A stretch of 64,000 nucleotides of DNA, from NCBI GenBank assembly GCA_041071465.1, contig CP163498.1, forward strand, positions 5,164,001 to 5,228,000, read 5' to 3'. The stretch is from Pseudomonas putida. Lineage in GTDB: Bacteria; Pseudomonadota; Gammaproteobacteria; Pseudomonadales; Pseudomonadaceae. Below are positions 55,189 to 63,800 of this stretch, one piece after another (the stretch's first letter is position 1; each line of letters begins with the position of its first letter). Both the position numbers and the translations under genes were made by a program. Under the pieces are notes generated by a model that was given only the letters and a program-made list of their open reading frames with translations, was not told the DNA's origin and made no database searches.

Positions 55189-55776
55189 TCAAGCCTGGCT
55201 GAACAGGACCCGCTTGAACGCCTCGGCCGCGAGGTGCACCTGCACCGACCAATCCCCCGCCGCATCGCTGCCGGCATCGTCGGAAACATACTTCAGACAA
55301 ACAAACGGAATGCCTTCGTCACGCGCGATCAACGCCAGCACATAGGCTTCCATATCGACCACGTCGTAAGGTGCATCGCCGTGGTTGATTTCGAAGCTGT
55401 CACCGCTGCCACAGGCTTCCAGGGCCAGGCCGGGGATCACTGCCCCATGCTCCAGTACTACCGGGATATCCGACAAGGGTGTTTCGTAGCGGGCAAAGCC
55501 CAGTGGGGTCACGTCCATGTCGCGTTGCACGAAGCGGTTACAGCACACCACCTGGCCCTTGCCATGGCGCTGGCTGCCAGCTGAGCCAAGGTTGACGATA
55601 AGCTTGGGCTTGCGCGTTGCGATCGCTTTGGTGAGCGCAATAGCCGCATTGACCTTGCCAATGCCAGTGAACACGGTGTTCACCTCGTTGAACACATCGC
55701 CAGCCTCGGCCTCGAGGGCGAAAACGAACAGCGTGTCATTCAGGGAAATGTCGGGGAATTGCTTGATCAGCATCAT
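55189..55776 (-). CDS. MTA/SAH nucleosidase-like phosphorylase-family protein
   Basis: A 195-residue PNP/UDP-family nucleosidase. Readable are LFVFALEAEAGDVF, NTVFTGIGKVNAAIALTKAI, LIVNLGSAGS and the active-site segment YDVVDMEAYVLALIARDEG, whose Met-Glu pair binds ribose. It probably splits 5'-methylthioadenosine, S-adenosylhomocysteine or a related nucleoside. Somewhat shorter than MtnN (230). Start at ATG 55776 or the adjacent 55773. Confidence 0.82.
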   Translation of the reverse strand: MMLIKQFPDISLNDTLFVFALEAEAGDVFNEVNTVFTGIGKVNAAIALTKAIATRKPKLIVNLGSAGSQRHGKGQVVCCNRFVQRDMDVTPLGFARYETPLSDIPVVLEHGAVIPGLALEACGSGDSFEINHGDAPYDVVDMEAYVLALIARDEGIPFVCLKYVSDDAGSDAAGDWSVQVHLAAEAFKRVLFSQA

Positions 55777-55913
55777 TGAGCAGGTGTTTCCGCGTGGCTG
55801 CAAGGGGCGCGGCCATTGTCGGCCAACCCCGGCTAATTGCAAGCCTGGCGGTGCTGAGTGCCGCCCTTTTCGCTGATTGCAGTGCCAGGTCGCCCCGGCA
55901 CTGCGTCGGTCAA

Positions 55914-56096
55914 TTACGAGCGGCCGCCCTTGCGACCCGACTCGCGATCGTGCGGCATGTTGCTGCCCGAAGACTGGCCGCCCTTGCGTCCGGCTTCAGA
56001 AGCCTTTTCTCGGTCATTGGCGAAATTACCTGGGTTCTTGTTACCGCCCTGGCTGCCTTGTTGATTGCCGGTACGGCTGTTGTCTTTAGTGGCCAT
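55914..56096 (-). CDS. KGG-repeat stress-induced protein
   Basis: A 60-residue hydrophilic protein with one full KGG repeat (NPGNFANDREKASEAGRKGG) and a second degenerate one (NMPHDRESGRKGG). It is a paralogue of 43652-43861. GAGG lies about ten bases before ATG 56096. Probably disordered and induced in stress or stationary phase, as in the family. Confidence 0.82.
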   Translation of the reverse strand: MATKDNSRTGNQQGSQGGNKNPGNFANDREKASEAGRKGGQSSGSNMPHDRESGRKGGRS

Positions 56097-56243
56097 GGTG
56101 CTCAAACCTCATGTGACTTCGGAATGCACGGCAAGCTGCCGTACACAGGTTCGGAGTTCGGCGATATCGCGGGATTCGTTTTATTGCGAAGGGTTCGGAC
56201 CGGTGGCGTTAAATAAGCGGCAACGCCATATTTGGCGCGCCTG

Positions 56244-57527
56244 TCAGTCGCGCGGCGGGCTATCCATACGAGCCTGGTGGCGACCCAGCCAGCCACCTGT
56301 CGCTGCCCAGCCCAGGGCAATCAGCGCGCCGATCAACATCGCCAGTTGCGGGTGCTCGCCGATGACGTCCAGCGCACGCTTGACCCAGCCGCTCAGGGCA
56401 TCGCCGCCACGATAGACCACGGTGTCGATGAAGTTCTTGGCCTTGTACTTGTCCTCGGCGGGCAGCACGGTGAACAGCATCTCGCGACCTGGCCGCACCA
56501 GCGCATACTCGCCGGCACGGCGCACCACCATCACTACAACGAACACGGCGAACACCGGCGCCAGTGCCAACCACAGAAAGCCTGCTGCCATCACCACCGG
56601 CACTGCCACCAGCAAGACCCCAACGCCTAGCCGACGAGCCAGGCGCCCGGTAATGAACACCTGGGTGAGGATGGCCAGCGCCTGCACAACGGTGTCGATC
56701 AGGCCGAAAACCTGGGTTTGCCGGGTGCGGTCGGTAAAGGTTTCACTGACGATGCGCGCCTGTTCGAAGTACAGAAAGGTGCTGACGCTGGCCAGCAGCA
56801 CCACGAATAACGCGATACCCAACAGGTACGGCGAACGGAGCACGGCGGTGGCGCCGGCAAACGGGTTGCCGCCTAATGGGCGCGAGGCCAGACGTTCTGT
56901 TTGCGCCGGCAGCGGTTGGCGCGCCCGCCAGCGTTGCAGGAACAAGGCCGCGACGATACTGCCTATCAGAAATGCCGCGGCCAGCACCAACAAACCGGCA
57001 TGGCCCAGCGGTGCGACCAACAAGGCGCCGAACAGGGGGCCGCTAAGCCCACCCAGGCTTGCCCCGGCCGCCAGCAGGCCGAACAAGCGCTTGCCTTGCG
57101 CGGTTGAAAACAAGTCGGCGAGCACGCTCCAGGCCAGCGAGATCGTCAGCAAGTTGAACACTGATAGCCAAATGTAGAAGGCTCGGGCAGTCCACAGGTC
57201 GTCTGGATTGCCGGCAAACAGTGCCGCGAACAGTAGCAGGTTGCTGGCGAAGAAACCGTAGGCCCAGGGCAGGATATGCCTGCGTTGCACCTTGGAGGCC
57301 AACCAACCGAATAGCGGCAGGCACGCCAGGGTAGCGATGAAGGTGCCGGTGAACAGCCATTGCAGGTTGTCCACGCCACCGGCAACCCCCATGGTTTCGC
57401 GCACCGGGCGCAGCATGAAGTAACCGGTGAACAACAGGTAGAACAACAGCAAGCCGGCGATGACCGCCGGCCCTTCGCCGGGCTGGATGTTCAGCCCTTG
57501 GTCCAGACGCCGCCGCCACGCCTCCAT
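56244..57527 (-). CDS. MFS-type NTP/NDP exchange-transporter-like protein
   Basis: A 427-residue integral membrane protein with 12 predicted helices. The opening IAGLLLFYLLFTGYFMLRPV with RETMGV, and the REMLFTVLPAEDKYKAKNFI segment, are shared with the nucleotide-transporter (Tlc-like) branch of bacterial MFS proteins. True ATP/ADP exchange is known in obligate intracellular bacteria; free-living homologues have no assigned substrate. Starts four bases after the aldo/keto reductase stop, so the two are cotranscribed. Confidence 0.78.
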   Translation of the reverse strand: MEAWRRRLDQGLNIQPGEGPAVIAGLLLFYLLFTGYFMLRPVRETMGVAGGVDNLQWLFTGTFIATLACLPLFGWLASKVQRRHILPWAYGFFASNLLLFAALFAGNPDDLWTARAFYIWLSVFNLLTISLAWSVLADLFSTAQGKRLFGLLAAGASLGGLSGPLFGALLVAPLGHAGLLVLAAAFLIGSIVAALFLQRWRARQPLPAQTERLASRPLGGNPFAGATAVLRSPYLLGIALFVVLLASVSTFLYFEQARIVSETFTDRTRQTQVFGLIDTVVQALAILTQVFITGRLARRLGVGVLLVAVPVVMAAGFLWLALAPVFAVFVVVMVVRRAGEYALVRPGREMLFTVLPAEDKYKAKNFIDTVVYRGGDALSGWVKRALDVIGEHPQLAMLIGALIALGWAATGGWLGRHQARMDSPPRD

Positions 57528-57531
57528 GGTG

Positions 57532-58443
57532 TCAGGCGAACTGCTTGATCAGCGCCTGTTGCTGCGCGTGAGTGAGCATGGGGTCATGCCCAGCCTTGAG
57601 CTGGTCAAGCTGGCGGTCGGGCCGGCCGGTGGCGGGGATGACCGTGGTCACTGCCGGGTGGCTGATGGCGAACTTCAAAAACAACTGCGCCCAGCTGCCG
57701 ATGCCCGCTTCAGCGGCCCAGCCCGGCAAGGCCTGGTCCTTGACCCGGGCGAACAGGCGGCCATCGTCGAAGGCACGGTTGATCAATACGGCAACGCCCT
57801 TGTCCTGGCACAGCGGCAGCAGCTCACGGGCGGCGTCGGGGGCGTTGACCGAATAGTTGATCTGGATAAAGTCCAGCGGCTCGCTACGCACTATTCGCGC
57901 GACTTCGTCCTGGCCACTGTTCAGGTAATGGGTGATGCCGACGTAACGCGTTTTGCCTTGCTGCTTCAGCTCACGGGCATAGGGCAGTTGGGTCTGCCAG
58001 TCGCGCAGGTTGTGGATCTGCAGCAAGTCGACCTTGTCGGTGCGCAGGCTTCTGAGGCTGCCGGCCCACTGCCTTTCGGCGTCAGCCCGGTTGTCGGCGG
58101 CGATCTTGGTAGCGATGAAGCATTGCCGGTGCCAGCCGCCCTCCTCCAGCAATTGGCCAAGAATGCTGTCGGCGCCGCCATAGTTGGGCGAGGTATCGAT
58201 CACCCGCCCGCCACCGTCGAAAAACGCCTTGAGCACCGCTTTGAGCTGCTGGTACTGAGCCGAGCCAGCCTCCACCTCGAAGCTGCCGGAAGTGCCCGCG
58301 CCGATCACCGGTAAGGCTTCACCGGTGGACGGCACTTTGCGAGCCAGCAAGCCCACCGGGGTGGCAGCATGCAGCCAGGGGCTGACGACGGTCAGCAAGC
58401 CCAACGTGGCACCTGTGCGTAGGACATCACGACGTGCGTACAT
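57532..58443 (-). CDS. Aldo/keto reductase with Tat signal
   Basis: A 303-residue protein beginning MYARRDVLRTGATLGLL, a twin-arginine signal, with cleavage near WLHAA. The (beta/alpha)8 aldo/keto reductase part has the catalytic Asp-Tyr pair in RVIDTSPNYG, the Lys in FIATKIAADN and the His in LLQIHNLRDW. Periplasmic aldo/keto reductases are uncommon and would need cofactor bound before export. Cotranscribed with the downstream transporter. Confidence 0.85.
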   Translation of the reverse strand: MYARRDVLRTGATLGLLTVVSPWLHAATPVGLLARKVPSTGEALPVIGAGTSGSFEVEAGSAQYQQLKAVLKAFFDGGGRVIDTSPNYGGADSILGQLLEEGGWHRQCFIATKIAADNRADAERQWAGSLRSLRTDKVDLLQIHNLRDWQTQLPYARELKQQGKTRYVGITHYLNSGQDEVARIVRSEPLDFIQINYSVNAPDAARELLPLCQDKGVAVLINRAFDDGRLFARVKDQALPGWAAEAGIGSWAQLFLKFAISHPAVTTVIPATGRPDRQLDQLKAGHDPMLTHAQQQALIKQFA

Positions 58444-58532
58444 GAAAAAGCTCCCGTCATGAATCGGAAACTTTCAAGGCTAGCCGCTCTAACCCACGCC
58501 AGCGGGTGTTTCTGTATCTGGATGTTTAGTGA

Positions 58533-59395
58533 TCAGGCCCGCAGCAGTTGGCTCAGGTCGACACCCGTCTCAGCCATCGGCGGGCACCAGTAGTAGCCGC
58601 CTGTGAGTGGCCGGCTGAAGCGGTAGAGACCGTCGATAATGCCGTCTTCCAGGCCGCTCATGCGTCGCAGCTGTACTTCGAACGCATCGAAGCTTTGGCC
58701 CAGGGCGACGAAGGCCAGGCCGGCACCGCGCTGGTCGGCCCAGGCCACCGAGCGACGGACCATGAACGCCTCGGGTTCGAAACTTTCCTGAGCCGTACGT
58801 TTGACGTGTGCGGACTCGGGTGCATCGTCGAGTTCCTCGTTGTCGCTCAGGCGGCGGCCGATGATGTTGTCCTGATCAGCTTGGGGCAGCGACTTGAAAT
58901 ACTCCAGGTCGTGCTTCCACAGCTGGAACGCGGCATAGCTGGAACCATCGGCGGCAATGGCCGCTTTTACGGCAGCTTCGTCCACCGGATTTTCGGTGCC
59001 GTCTTCGTAACCGGTCAGGTCGTGGCCGCCACGGTGCAGGAAACCATCAACGCTGTCGGCCAGGCGCAATGCCGGTGCCAGCGCCTGCTCGAGCGCCTGG
59101 GCGCGCAACAGCAGGTCGCCACGTTCGTTGCCACGCAACCACAGCCACGGGCGTGTTGGGTGCTGGGGTTCTCCACGGCGGCATCCAGCAGCGGGAAGGC
59201 GCGCAAGCCTGGCACATCACGGCCCATGGCCTTGACCAGCGGGGCGCCAATACCGAGCAGAAGCTGTTCACCATCGACCTGTGGCAGCAAGGCATCCAGG
59301 GCGGCAGGCAACGCCTCGGGCGACTGCAGGGTGAAGAACAGGTGGCGGGCGTGGGCCGGCACCGGGGTGGCAAGCAGACCTTGCTGGAACGGCAT
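58533..59395 (-). pseudogene. Dye-decolorising peroxidase (DyP), single-base break
   Basis: A DyP-type heme peroxidase. The first part (MPFQQGLLATPVPAHARHLF to NPSTQHA) is in one frame, and the rest (WLWLRGNERGDLLLR to the stop) is in another. They join if one base is added near the CCC at 59149-59151, giving 287 residues. The catalytic GxxDG motif (GYEDGTENP) and the region of the proximal heme His (SAHVKRTAQ) are intact. DyP enzymes oxidise dyes and phenolics with hydrogen peroxide. Apart from the break the gene looks fully conserved, so a sequencing error is likely. Confidence 0.85.
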
Positions 59396-59579
59396 GACAG
59401 GCTAATCCTCGGTTAAAAGCGGCATGCTACTGCGCCCACAGGCCCGCTGCAATGCGGCATGCAGCCTCGCCACGCGCTGCGCTTGGTAACAAACGGTTAC
59501 CAAGTGCTGGCCCTTTGCGATTAGCTATCAATCAGGGCCGGCCTACACTGCTCGAGATCCTTCGCCCGAGAGACCGCCC

Positions 59580-60473
59580 ATGACCGCCTCGCCCTTGCTC
59601 ACAGCCTTTCTGCCGCTTGCCCTGGGCATCATCATGCTCGGCCTGGGGTTGTCGCTCACCCTGGCTGATTTCGCTCGCGTGGTGAAGTACCCCAAGCCGG
59701 TGGTGGTAGGCCTGGCCTGTCAGATCCTGCTGCTGCCGCTGGTGTGCTTCCTGATCGCCAACGGCTTTGGTCTGGAGTCTGCCTTGGCAGTGGGGCTGAT
59801 GCTGCTGGCCGCCTCGCCAGGCGGCACCACGGCCAACCTGTTCAGCCACCTGGCTCATGGTGACGTGGCGTTGAATATTACCCTGACGGCGGTCAACTCG
59901 CTGATTGCGATCCTGACCATGCCGTTGCTGGTGAACCTGTCGCTGAGCTGGTTCATGGCTTCGGACCAGGCTATCCCATTGCAGTTCGCCAAGGTCATGC
60001 AGGTGTTTGCCATTGTCTTGCTGCCGGTGGCGCTGGGCATGCTGATTCGCCATTTCGCCCCGGCATTCGCTGCGCGCATGGAAAAGCCGATGAAACTGGT
60101 AGCGGCGCTGTTCCTGGCCTTCACCATCGTCTTGGCATTGGCCAAGGACTGGCAGACCGTGGTCGAGTACGCACCGGTGGTAGGCCTGGCCGCGCTGCTG
60201 TTCAACCTGCTGAGCCTGACGGTGGGCTATTGGGTGCCACGGCTGCTGAACATCCCCAAGCGCCAGGCGATTGCCATCGGCATGGAGATCGGCATCCATA
60301 ACGGGACCTTGGCCATTGCCCTTGCATTGAGCCCGTCGCTGCTGAACAACGCGACCATGGCAGTGCCGGCTGCGTTGTACAGCCTGATCATGTTCTTTAC
60401 TGCGGCTGGGTTCGGCTGGTGGGTCAGCCGAGGGCAGGTGGCGGCGCAACCCAAAGGGGAAACGGCGAATTGA
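59580..60473 (+). CDS. Bile acid:sodium symporter family transporter
   Basis: A 297-residue inner-membrane protein with about nine or ten helices. The BASS family marks LMLLAASPGGTTANLFSHLA and GIHNGTLAIALALSP are present. Members carry organic anions with sodium; bacterial forms may take pantoate, pyruvate or similar acids. Alone in its direction, with CrtZ-like gene converging 15 bases away. Substrate unknown. Confidence 0.88.
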   Translation: MTASPLLTAFLPLALGIIMLGLGLSLTLADFARVVKYPKPVVVGLACQILLLPLVCFLIANGFGLESALAVGLMLLAASPGGTTANLFSHLAHGDVALNITLTAVNSLIAILTMPLLVNLSLSWFMASDQAIPLQFAKVMQVFAIVLLPVALGMLIRHFAPAFAARMEKPMKLVAALFLAFTIVLALAKDWQTVVEYAPVVGLAALLFNLLSLTVGYWVPRLLNIPKRQAIAIGMEIGIHNGTLAIALALSPSLLNNATMAVPAALYSLIMFFTAAGFGWWVSRGQVAAQPKGETAN

Positions 60474-60488
60474 ACCCCTGTCGGTTTA

Positions 60489-60956
60489 TCACGGCTGGCT
60501 GCGCTTGCGTCGAAGCTGCGCCGTCAACCTCTTCAGGGGCGGCGCATAGAAGAACCCGAACGACACACTCCCCGTGCGCCCCTTCACCGCATGGTGCAAC
60601 CGATGCGCCCGGTGCAAGCGTTTCAGATAGCGGTTGACCGGCCGTGGCTTGTGCGGCCAATGCCGGTGAAAGAAGCCGTCGTGGGCCAGCACATACAGCA
60701 CCCCGTACCCTGCCACGCCGCCGCCTACCCACTGCAGCGGTGCAAAACCGCTTTTCCCGAGCGCCACCAGCGCCGTGGCAATCAGCCCCAGGGCCACCAG
60801 GTAGAGGTCGTTGGTTTCGAGCATGCCCAGTTGTGGCTCATGGTGCGAGCGATGCAGCCACCAGCCCCAGCCATGCATGATGTACTTGTGAGCCAGCGTG
60901 CCAACGCCCTCCATGGCCACCAGGGTGCCGAACAGGACGGCGAAATTGAACAGCAT
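60489..60956 (-). CDS. CrtZ-like sterol desaturase/beta-carotene hydroxylase family protein
   Basis: A 155-residue membrane di-iron hydroxylase. His clusters HKYIMHG, HRSHHEP, HDGFFHRHW and HRAHRLHHAV match the eight-to-ten His pattern of CrtZ. Beta-carotene hydroxylase adds hydroxyl groups to make zeaxanthin. No other carotenoid gene is in the window and P. putida is not pigmented by carotenoids, so the true substrate is uncertain. Start is either ATG 60956 or 61019 with 21 extra residues. Confidence 0.75.
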   Translation of the reverse strand: MLFNFAVLFGTLVAMEGVGTLAHKYIMHGWGWWLHRSHHEPQLGMLETNDLYLVALGLIATALVALGKSGFAPLQWVGGGVAGYGVLYVLAHDGFFHRHWPHKPRPVNRYLKRLHRAHRLHHAVKGRTGSVSFGFFYAPPLKRLTAQLRRKRSQP

Positions 60957-61076
60957 GGAACGGTCCGGGTGATGGCAAAGGGAGGCGCAAGGGTACCGGC
61001 TGCTCAGGTATTTTTCCATGCGGGCGTGACCGGCTGCAGGCCATTCGCGGATGAAGCCATTGTCATGTTTTTGCCC

Positions 61077-61105
61077 TTGACCTGCCCTGCCACGCGGCGT
61101 ATGGT
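61077..61105 (+). promoter_or_regulatory. Promoter of the mgtC leader
   Basis: TTGACC (61077-61082) and TATGGT (61100-61105) are exactly 17 bases apart, a good sigma-70 match. Transcription would start near 61112, giving a leader of about 240 bases before mgtC. Confidence 0.55.
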
Positions 61106-61144
61106 CCGCGGCGCAATTTTGCCTTCCTCAACAGGAGACCTGCC

Positions 61145-61192
61145 TTGGACAGTAGCCCCAGTCGCTTGCGACAGGCCCACGTGGCGCGCTAG
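61145..61192 (+). CDS. Putative 15-codon leader peptide before mgtC
   Basis: A short frame, TTG to TAG, encodes a peptide reading LDSSPSRLRQAHVAR (Leu read as Met at the start). AGGAG is seven bases upstream, better than many real genes. It sits about 33 bases into the predicted transcript and 160 bases before mgtC, with GC-rich inverted repeats after it (GCAGTG/CACTGT at 61197-61213). The layout resembles leader-peptide control of magnesium genes such as mgtC and mgtA in enterics, though the sequence is unrelated. Whether it is translated is unproven. Confidence 0.4.
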   Translation: MDSSPSRLRQAHVAR

Positions 61193-61352
61193 CCCGGCAG
61201 TGTCCTGCACTGTCTGGCCGCTCTGGCAAGACGGTGGTTTCTTGTAACCCCGCACCTCCTTCCCTCCTCGTGGTCCTGCGCATTTTTCTGGTTTTTCAAC
61301 CGCGCCAACTGATGGCGTTCATGCGGGCGTTTGCCTGCGGAAGAGGTTTGCT
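61193..61352 (+). promoter_or_regulatory. Untranslated leader of mgtC
   Basis: This 160-base stretch follows the putative leader peptide. It contains GC-rich complementary segments near 61195-61235 and a T-rich part (ATTTTTCTGGTTTTTCAA, about 61281-61299) that could serve as a terminator-like element. GGAAGAGG precedes the mgtC ATG. No match to a riboswitch class that I know. Confidence 0.35.
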
Positions 61353-62066
61353 ATGGATTGGAAAGTATTTTTACTGCGCGTTGCCATTGCCCTGCTGCTG
61401 GGGGCGCTGATCGGTGCCGAACGGCAATTGCGCCAACGCCTGACCGGGCTGCGCACCAATGCACTGGTCAGTACCGGTGCCTGCCTGTTCGTGCTGATGA
61501 CCCAGGCAGTGCCAGGCATGGCGCCTGCCGATGCGTCGCGCGTGGCCGCCTATGTCGTGTCGGGCATCGGCTTTCTGGGTGGCGGCGTGATCATGCGCGA
61601 CGGTTTCAACGTGCGTGGCCTGAACACCGCAGCCACCTTGTGGTGCACGGCTGCAGTCGGCGTGCTGTGCAGCCTTGGGCTGCTGTTGGAGGCTGCGCTG
61701 GGTAGCCTGGTGGTGCTGTGCGCCAATATCCTGCTGCGCGACATCGCCCAGCGCCTGGACCGTCAGGACGTGGTGCCGGCCAGCGAGGTGGAGCAGCACT
61801 TCGAAGTACGTATCGTCTGCCGCGCCGAGGACGAGATTCAGGTGCGCAGCCTGATGCTGCATAGCCTGGGCGACCCGCAACTGCGGCTGCAGTCACTGCA
61901 GAGCGCAGACCTGGACAACCCTGCACGCCTGGAAGTACGTGCCGAACTGCTGGGCACCACGCAGGCGCCGGCGCAGCTGGAGCGGCTGGTCAGCCGGGTC
62001 AGCCTGGAGAAAGGTGTAAGCTCGGTGCGCTGGCAATTACAGCCGCAGGTGTTGGCGGCTGATTAG
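61353..62066 (+). CDS. mgtC: MgtC/SapB family membrane protein
   Basis: A 237-residue protein. The N-terminal MgtC membrane domain has five hydrophobic segments and the diagnostic ALLLGALIGAERQLRQRLTG, LRTNALVSTGACLFVLM and GIGFLGGGVIMRDG; conserved NTAATLWCTAAVG follows. A C-terminal soluble ACT-like domain (about 150-237) completes it. MgtC proteins help growth in low magnesium and, in pathogens, survival in macrophages by acting on the ATP synthase. The long leader upstream suggests post-transcriptional control. Confidence 0.9.
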   Translation: MDWKVFLLRVAIALLLGALIGAERQLRQRLTGLRTNALVSTGACLFVLMTQAVPGMAPADASRVAAYVVSGIGFLGGGVIMRDGFNVRGLNTAATLWCTAAVGVLCSLGLLLEAALGSLVVLCANILLRDIAQRLDRQDVVPASEVEQHFEVRIVCRAEDEIQVRSLMLHSLGDPQLRLQSLQSADLDNPARLEVRAELLGTTQAPAQLERLVSRVSLEKGVSSVRWQLQPQVLAAD

Positions 62067-62083
62067 AACGACAGGAGTGATTC

Positions 62084-62593
62084 ATGCTTATCCGCCCTAC
62101 CCTTGAGCGCGACATTCAACGGCTGCCAGGCGTCGAGCGATCGGCAGCCCAGGCTTTTGTCGGCTGGCCGGCACTGGCCTGGCTGGCGCAAGGTGATGTG
62201 ATGGACTGCGCTGCACACAGGGCTTTCGTCGAGGAAGGTGGTAGTTGGGTCGCTGAGGATCCGGCTGGGCGCATTGTCGGTTTTGCCTGCGCCAGGCTTG
62301 CGGACCAAGCGCTGCACCTTCATGAAATATCAGTGTGCCGGGAGGGCCAAGGGCAAGGTGTCGGGCGCCGCTTGCTGCGGCAAGTGGTCGATGCCGCACG
62401 CTGCGCCGGTGTGCGCGAGCTGACCTTGACCACCTTTGTCGATGTGCCCTGGAATGCGCCGTTTTATGCCCGTTTTGGGTTTGAGAGGCTGCATGAAAGG
62501 CTGCTGAACGATCGACTCCGGGGCATTCTGGCCAGCGAGCACGCTCACGGTCTCGAAGGGCGTTGTGCAATGCGCCTCTGCGTCGGCCATTAA
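62084..62593 (+). CDS. GNAT family N-acetyltransferase
   Basis: A 169-residue acetyltransferase. The acetyl-CoA site is LHEISVCREGQGQGVGRRLL (Q/R-x-x-G-x-G/A motif), preceded by a beta-bulge strand IVGFACARLADQ and followed by the NAPFYARFGFERL motif B. AGGAG lies seven bases before the ATG. Only 17 bases from mgtC, so probably the second gene of its operon. Substrate unknown. Confidence 0.88.
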   Translation: MLIRPTLERDIQRLPGVERSAAQAFVGWPALAWLAQGDVMDCAAHRAFVEEGGSWVAEDPAGRIVGFACARLADQALHLHEISVCREGQGQGVGRRLLRQVVDAARCAGVRELTLTTFVDVPWNAPFYARFGFERLHERLLNDRLRGILASEHAHGLEGRCAMRLCVGH

Positions 62594-62594
62594 C

Positions 62595-63575
62595 CTATGG
62601 GGCTGGCAAGGCCGCTCTGCACTGGGCCAGCGCCTCGTCCCGTTCTTTCACGCGCTCCTCGAGCCGCTGCAACTGGCGAGCCTGCTCGGCGCACACATCG
62701 TGCCTGTGCTCCAGGTTTTGCGCTTGCTCCTCCAGTTGGCGACGCATTTCCTCGCTGGCGCCCTGGGCCTGGGCCAGGATCGTGCGCAAGCCCTGGATCT
62801 GCGCTTCACGCTGTTCCAGCAACTCGCCCTGCGCCCGGCACTCGCTGGCGGCCTGGCGGTGCTCGCCCAGCAACCGCTCGTTATCGCGGTGCAGACGGGT
62901 TAGCTCGTCCTGCTTGACGATCATGCCTTGCTGTAGCTGGCGTATTTCCACCTGCATCTGCTGCAACTGCGCTTCATGGCGGCGCTGTTCCTGCTCGCGC
63001 TGTTCACGGCTGGCATTGCGGTAGTGCTCCAGAGCATCGCGGGCATGGCGGTGCTTGTCTTCCAGCGACTTGACCTGCTCGTCCTTGTCGGTCAGGCGCA
63101 CCTGCAATTCACCTAGCGACTGGTTAAGGCTGGCGCTGCGCAGTTGTTCCGCTTGCAACGTGCTTTGCGTGGACAGCCGTTTTTCTGTCTCGGCGGCCAA
63201 GGCCGCTGCATCGATCTTGTGTTGCTGATGAGCTGCATTCAGCGCCTGCTGGGCGATTTCCAGCTGCGCCTCAAGCGTTTCCCGCTGTTGGGTGAAGGTG
63301 CTCTCGGCCTGTTCGATCTTCAAATCGGCCTCGTCCTGCAGCTGGGTTGCCAGTTGCCCGACCAGGCGGCTCAGCACATCGCTCAGCGCAGCGCCGCCTT
63401 CGGAGGCCACCGGCTGCTGGCCGTTCAACTCCTTCAGATAGCGGTGAATGGTGGTTTTAGAGCCGGTATTGCCCAGCTCGATACGTATGGCATCGATGCT
63501 GGGGTTGTCGCCCCGGGCAATCAGCGCCTGCCGCGCCTGCTGCACTACCACCTTGTTGATACCGCCGCGCGCCAT
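62595..63575 (-). CDS. KfrA-like DNA-binding coiled-coil protein, second copy
   Basis: A 326-residue paralogue of the gene at 16979-17971. The DNA-binding N-terminus is almost the same (MARGGINKVVVQQARQALIA, then IELGNTGSKTTIHRYLKEL), followed by a long Gln/Glu coiled coil with KHRHARDALEHYRNASREQR. No recombinase gene adjoins it. The promoter carries an operator nearly identical to that of the island copy at the same 23-base distance, so the two proteins may regulate each other. Tail to tail with the GNAT gene, one base apart. Confidence 0.82.
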   Translation of the reverse strand: MARGGINKVVVQQARQALIARGDNPSIDAIRIELGNTGSKTTIHRYLKELNGQQPVASEGGAALSDVLSRLVGQLATQLQDEADLKIEQAESTFTQQRETLEAQLEIAQQALNAAHQQHKIDAAALAAETEKRLSTQSTLQAEQLRSASLNQSLGELQVRLTDKDEQVKSLEDKHRHARDALEHYRNASREQREQEQRRHEAQLQQMQVEIRQLQQGMIVKQDELTRLHRDNERLLGEHRQAASECRAQGELLEQREAQIQGLRTILAQAQGASEEMRRQLEEQAQNLEHRHDVCAEQARQLQRLEERVKERDEALAQCRAALPAP

Positions 63576-63598
63576 GCTTGCTCCTACGATTCTGTACT

Positions 63599-63612
63599 GT
63601 GTTATGTAATAT
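63599..63612. promoter_or_regulatory. Operator before the second KfrA-like gene
   Basis: GTGTTATGTAATAT matches the island operator GTGTTATGTAACAC at 12 of 14 positions. It ends 23 bases before the start codon at 63575, as does the other. Likely site of auto- and cross-regulation. Confidence 0.6.
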
Positions 63613-63745
63613 GTAATTACGTACCAATTATGACGACTTCAAAGCGCAGCTGCAATCAATTACTATGGTTGAATAATCACGGCTTATCGCATGTCAGGCA
63701 TAAAATTGGCAAAACGATCGCGAATAACCGTATGTTCAAAAGCAA

Positions 63746-63779
63746 AACGCCCCGCCAGGCACGGGGCCTGCGGGGCGTT
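63746..63779 (-). terminator. Terminator of the cytosine deaminase gene
   Basis: On the minus strand AACGCCCCGC and GCGGGGCGTT pair in a ten-base stem, followed by TTTTGCTTTTG. It lies 21 bases after the codA stop. Confidence 0.85.
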
Positions 63780-63800
63780 GCATAGGGGCGTAGTGGCGTA

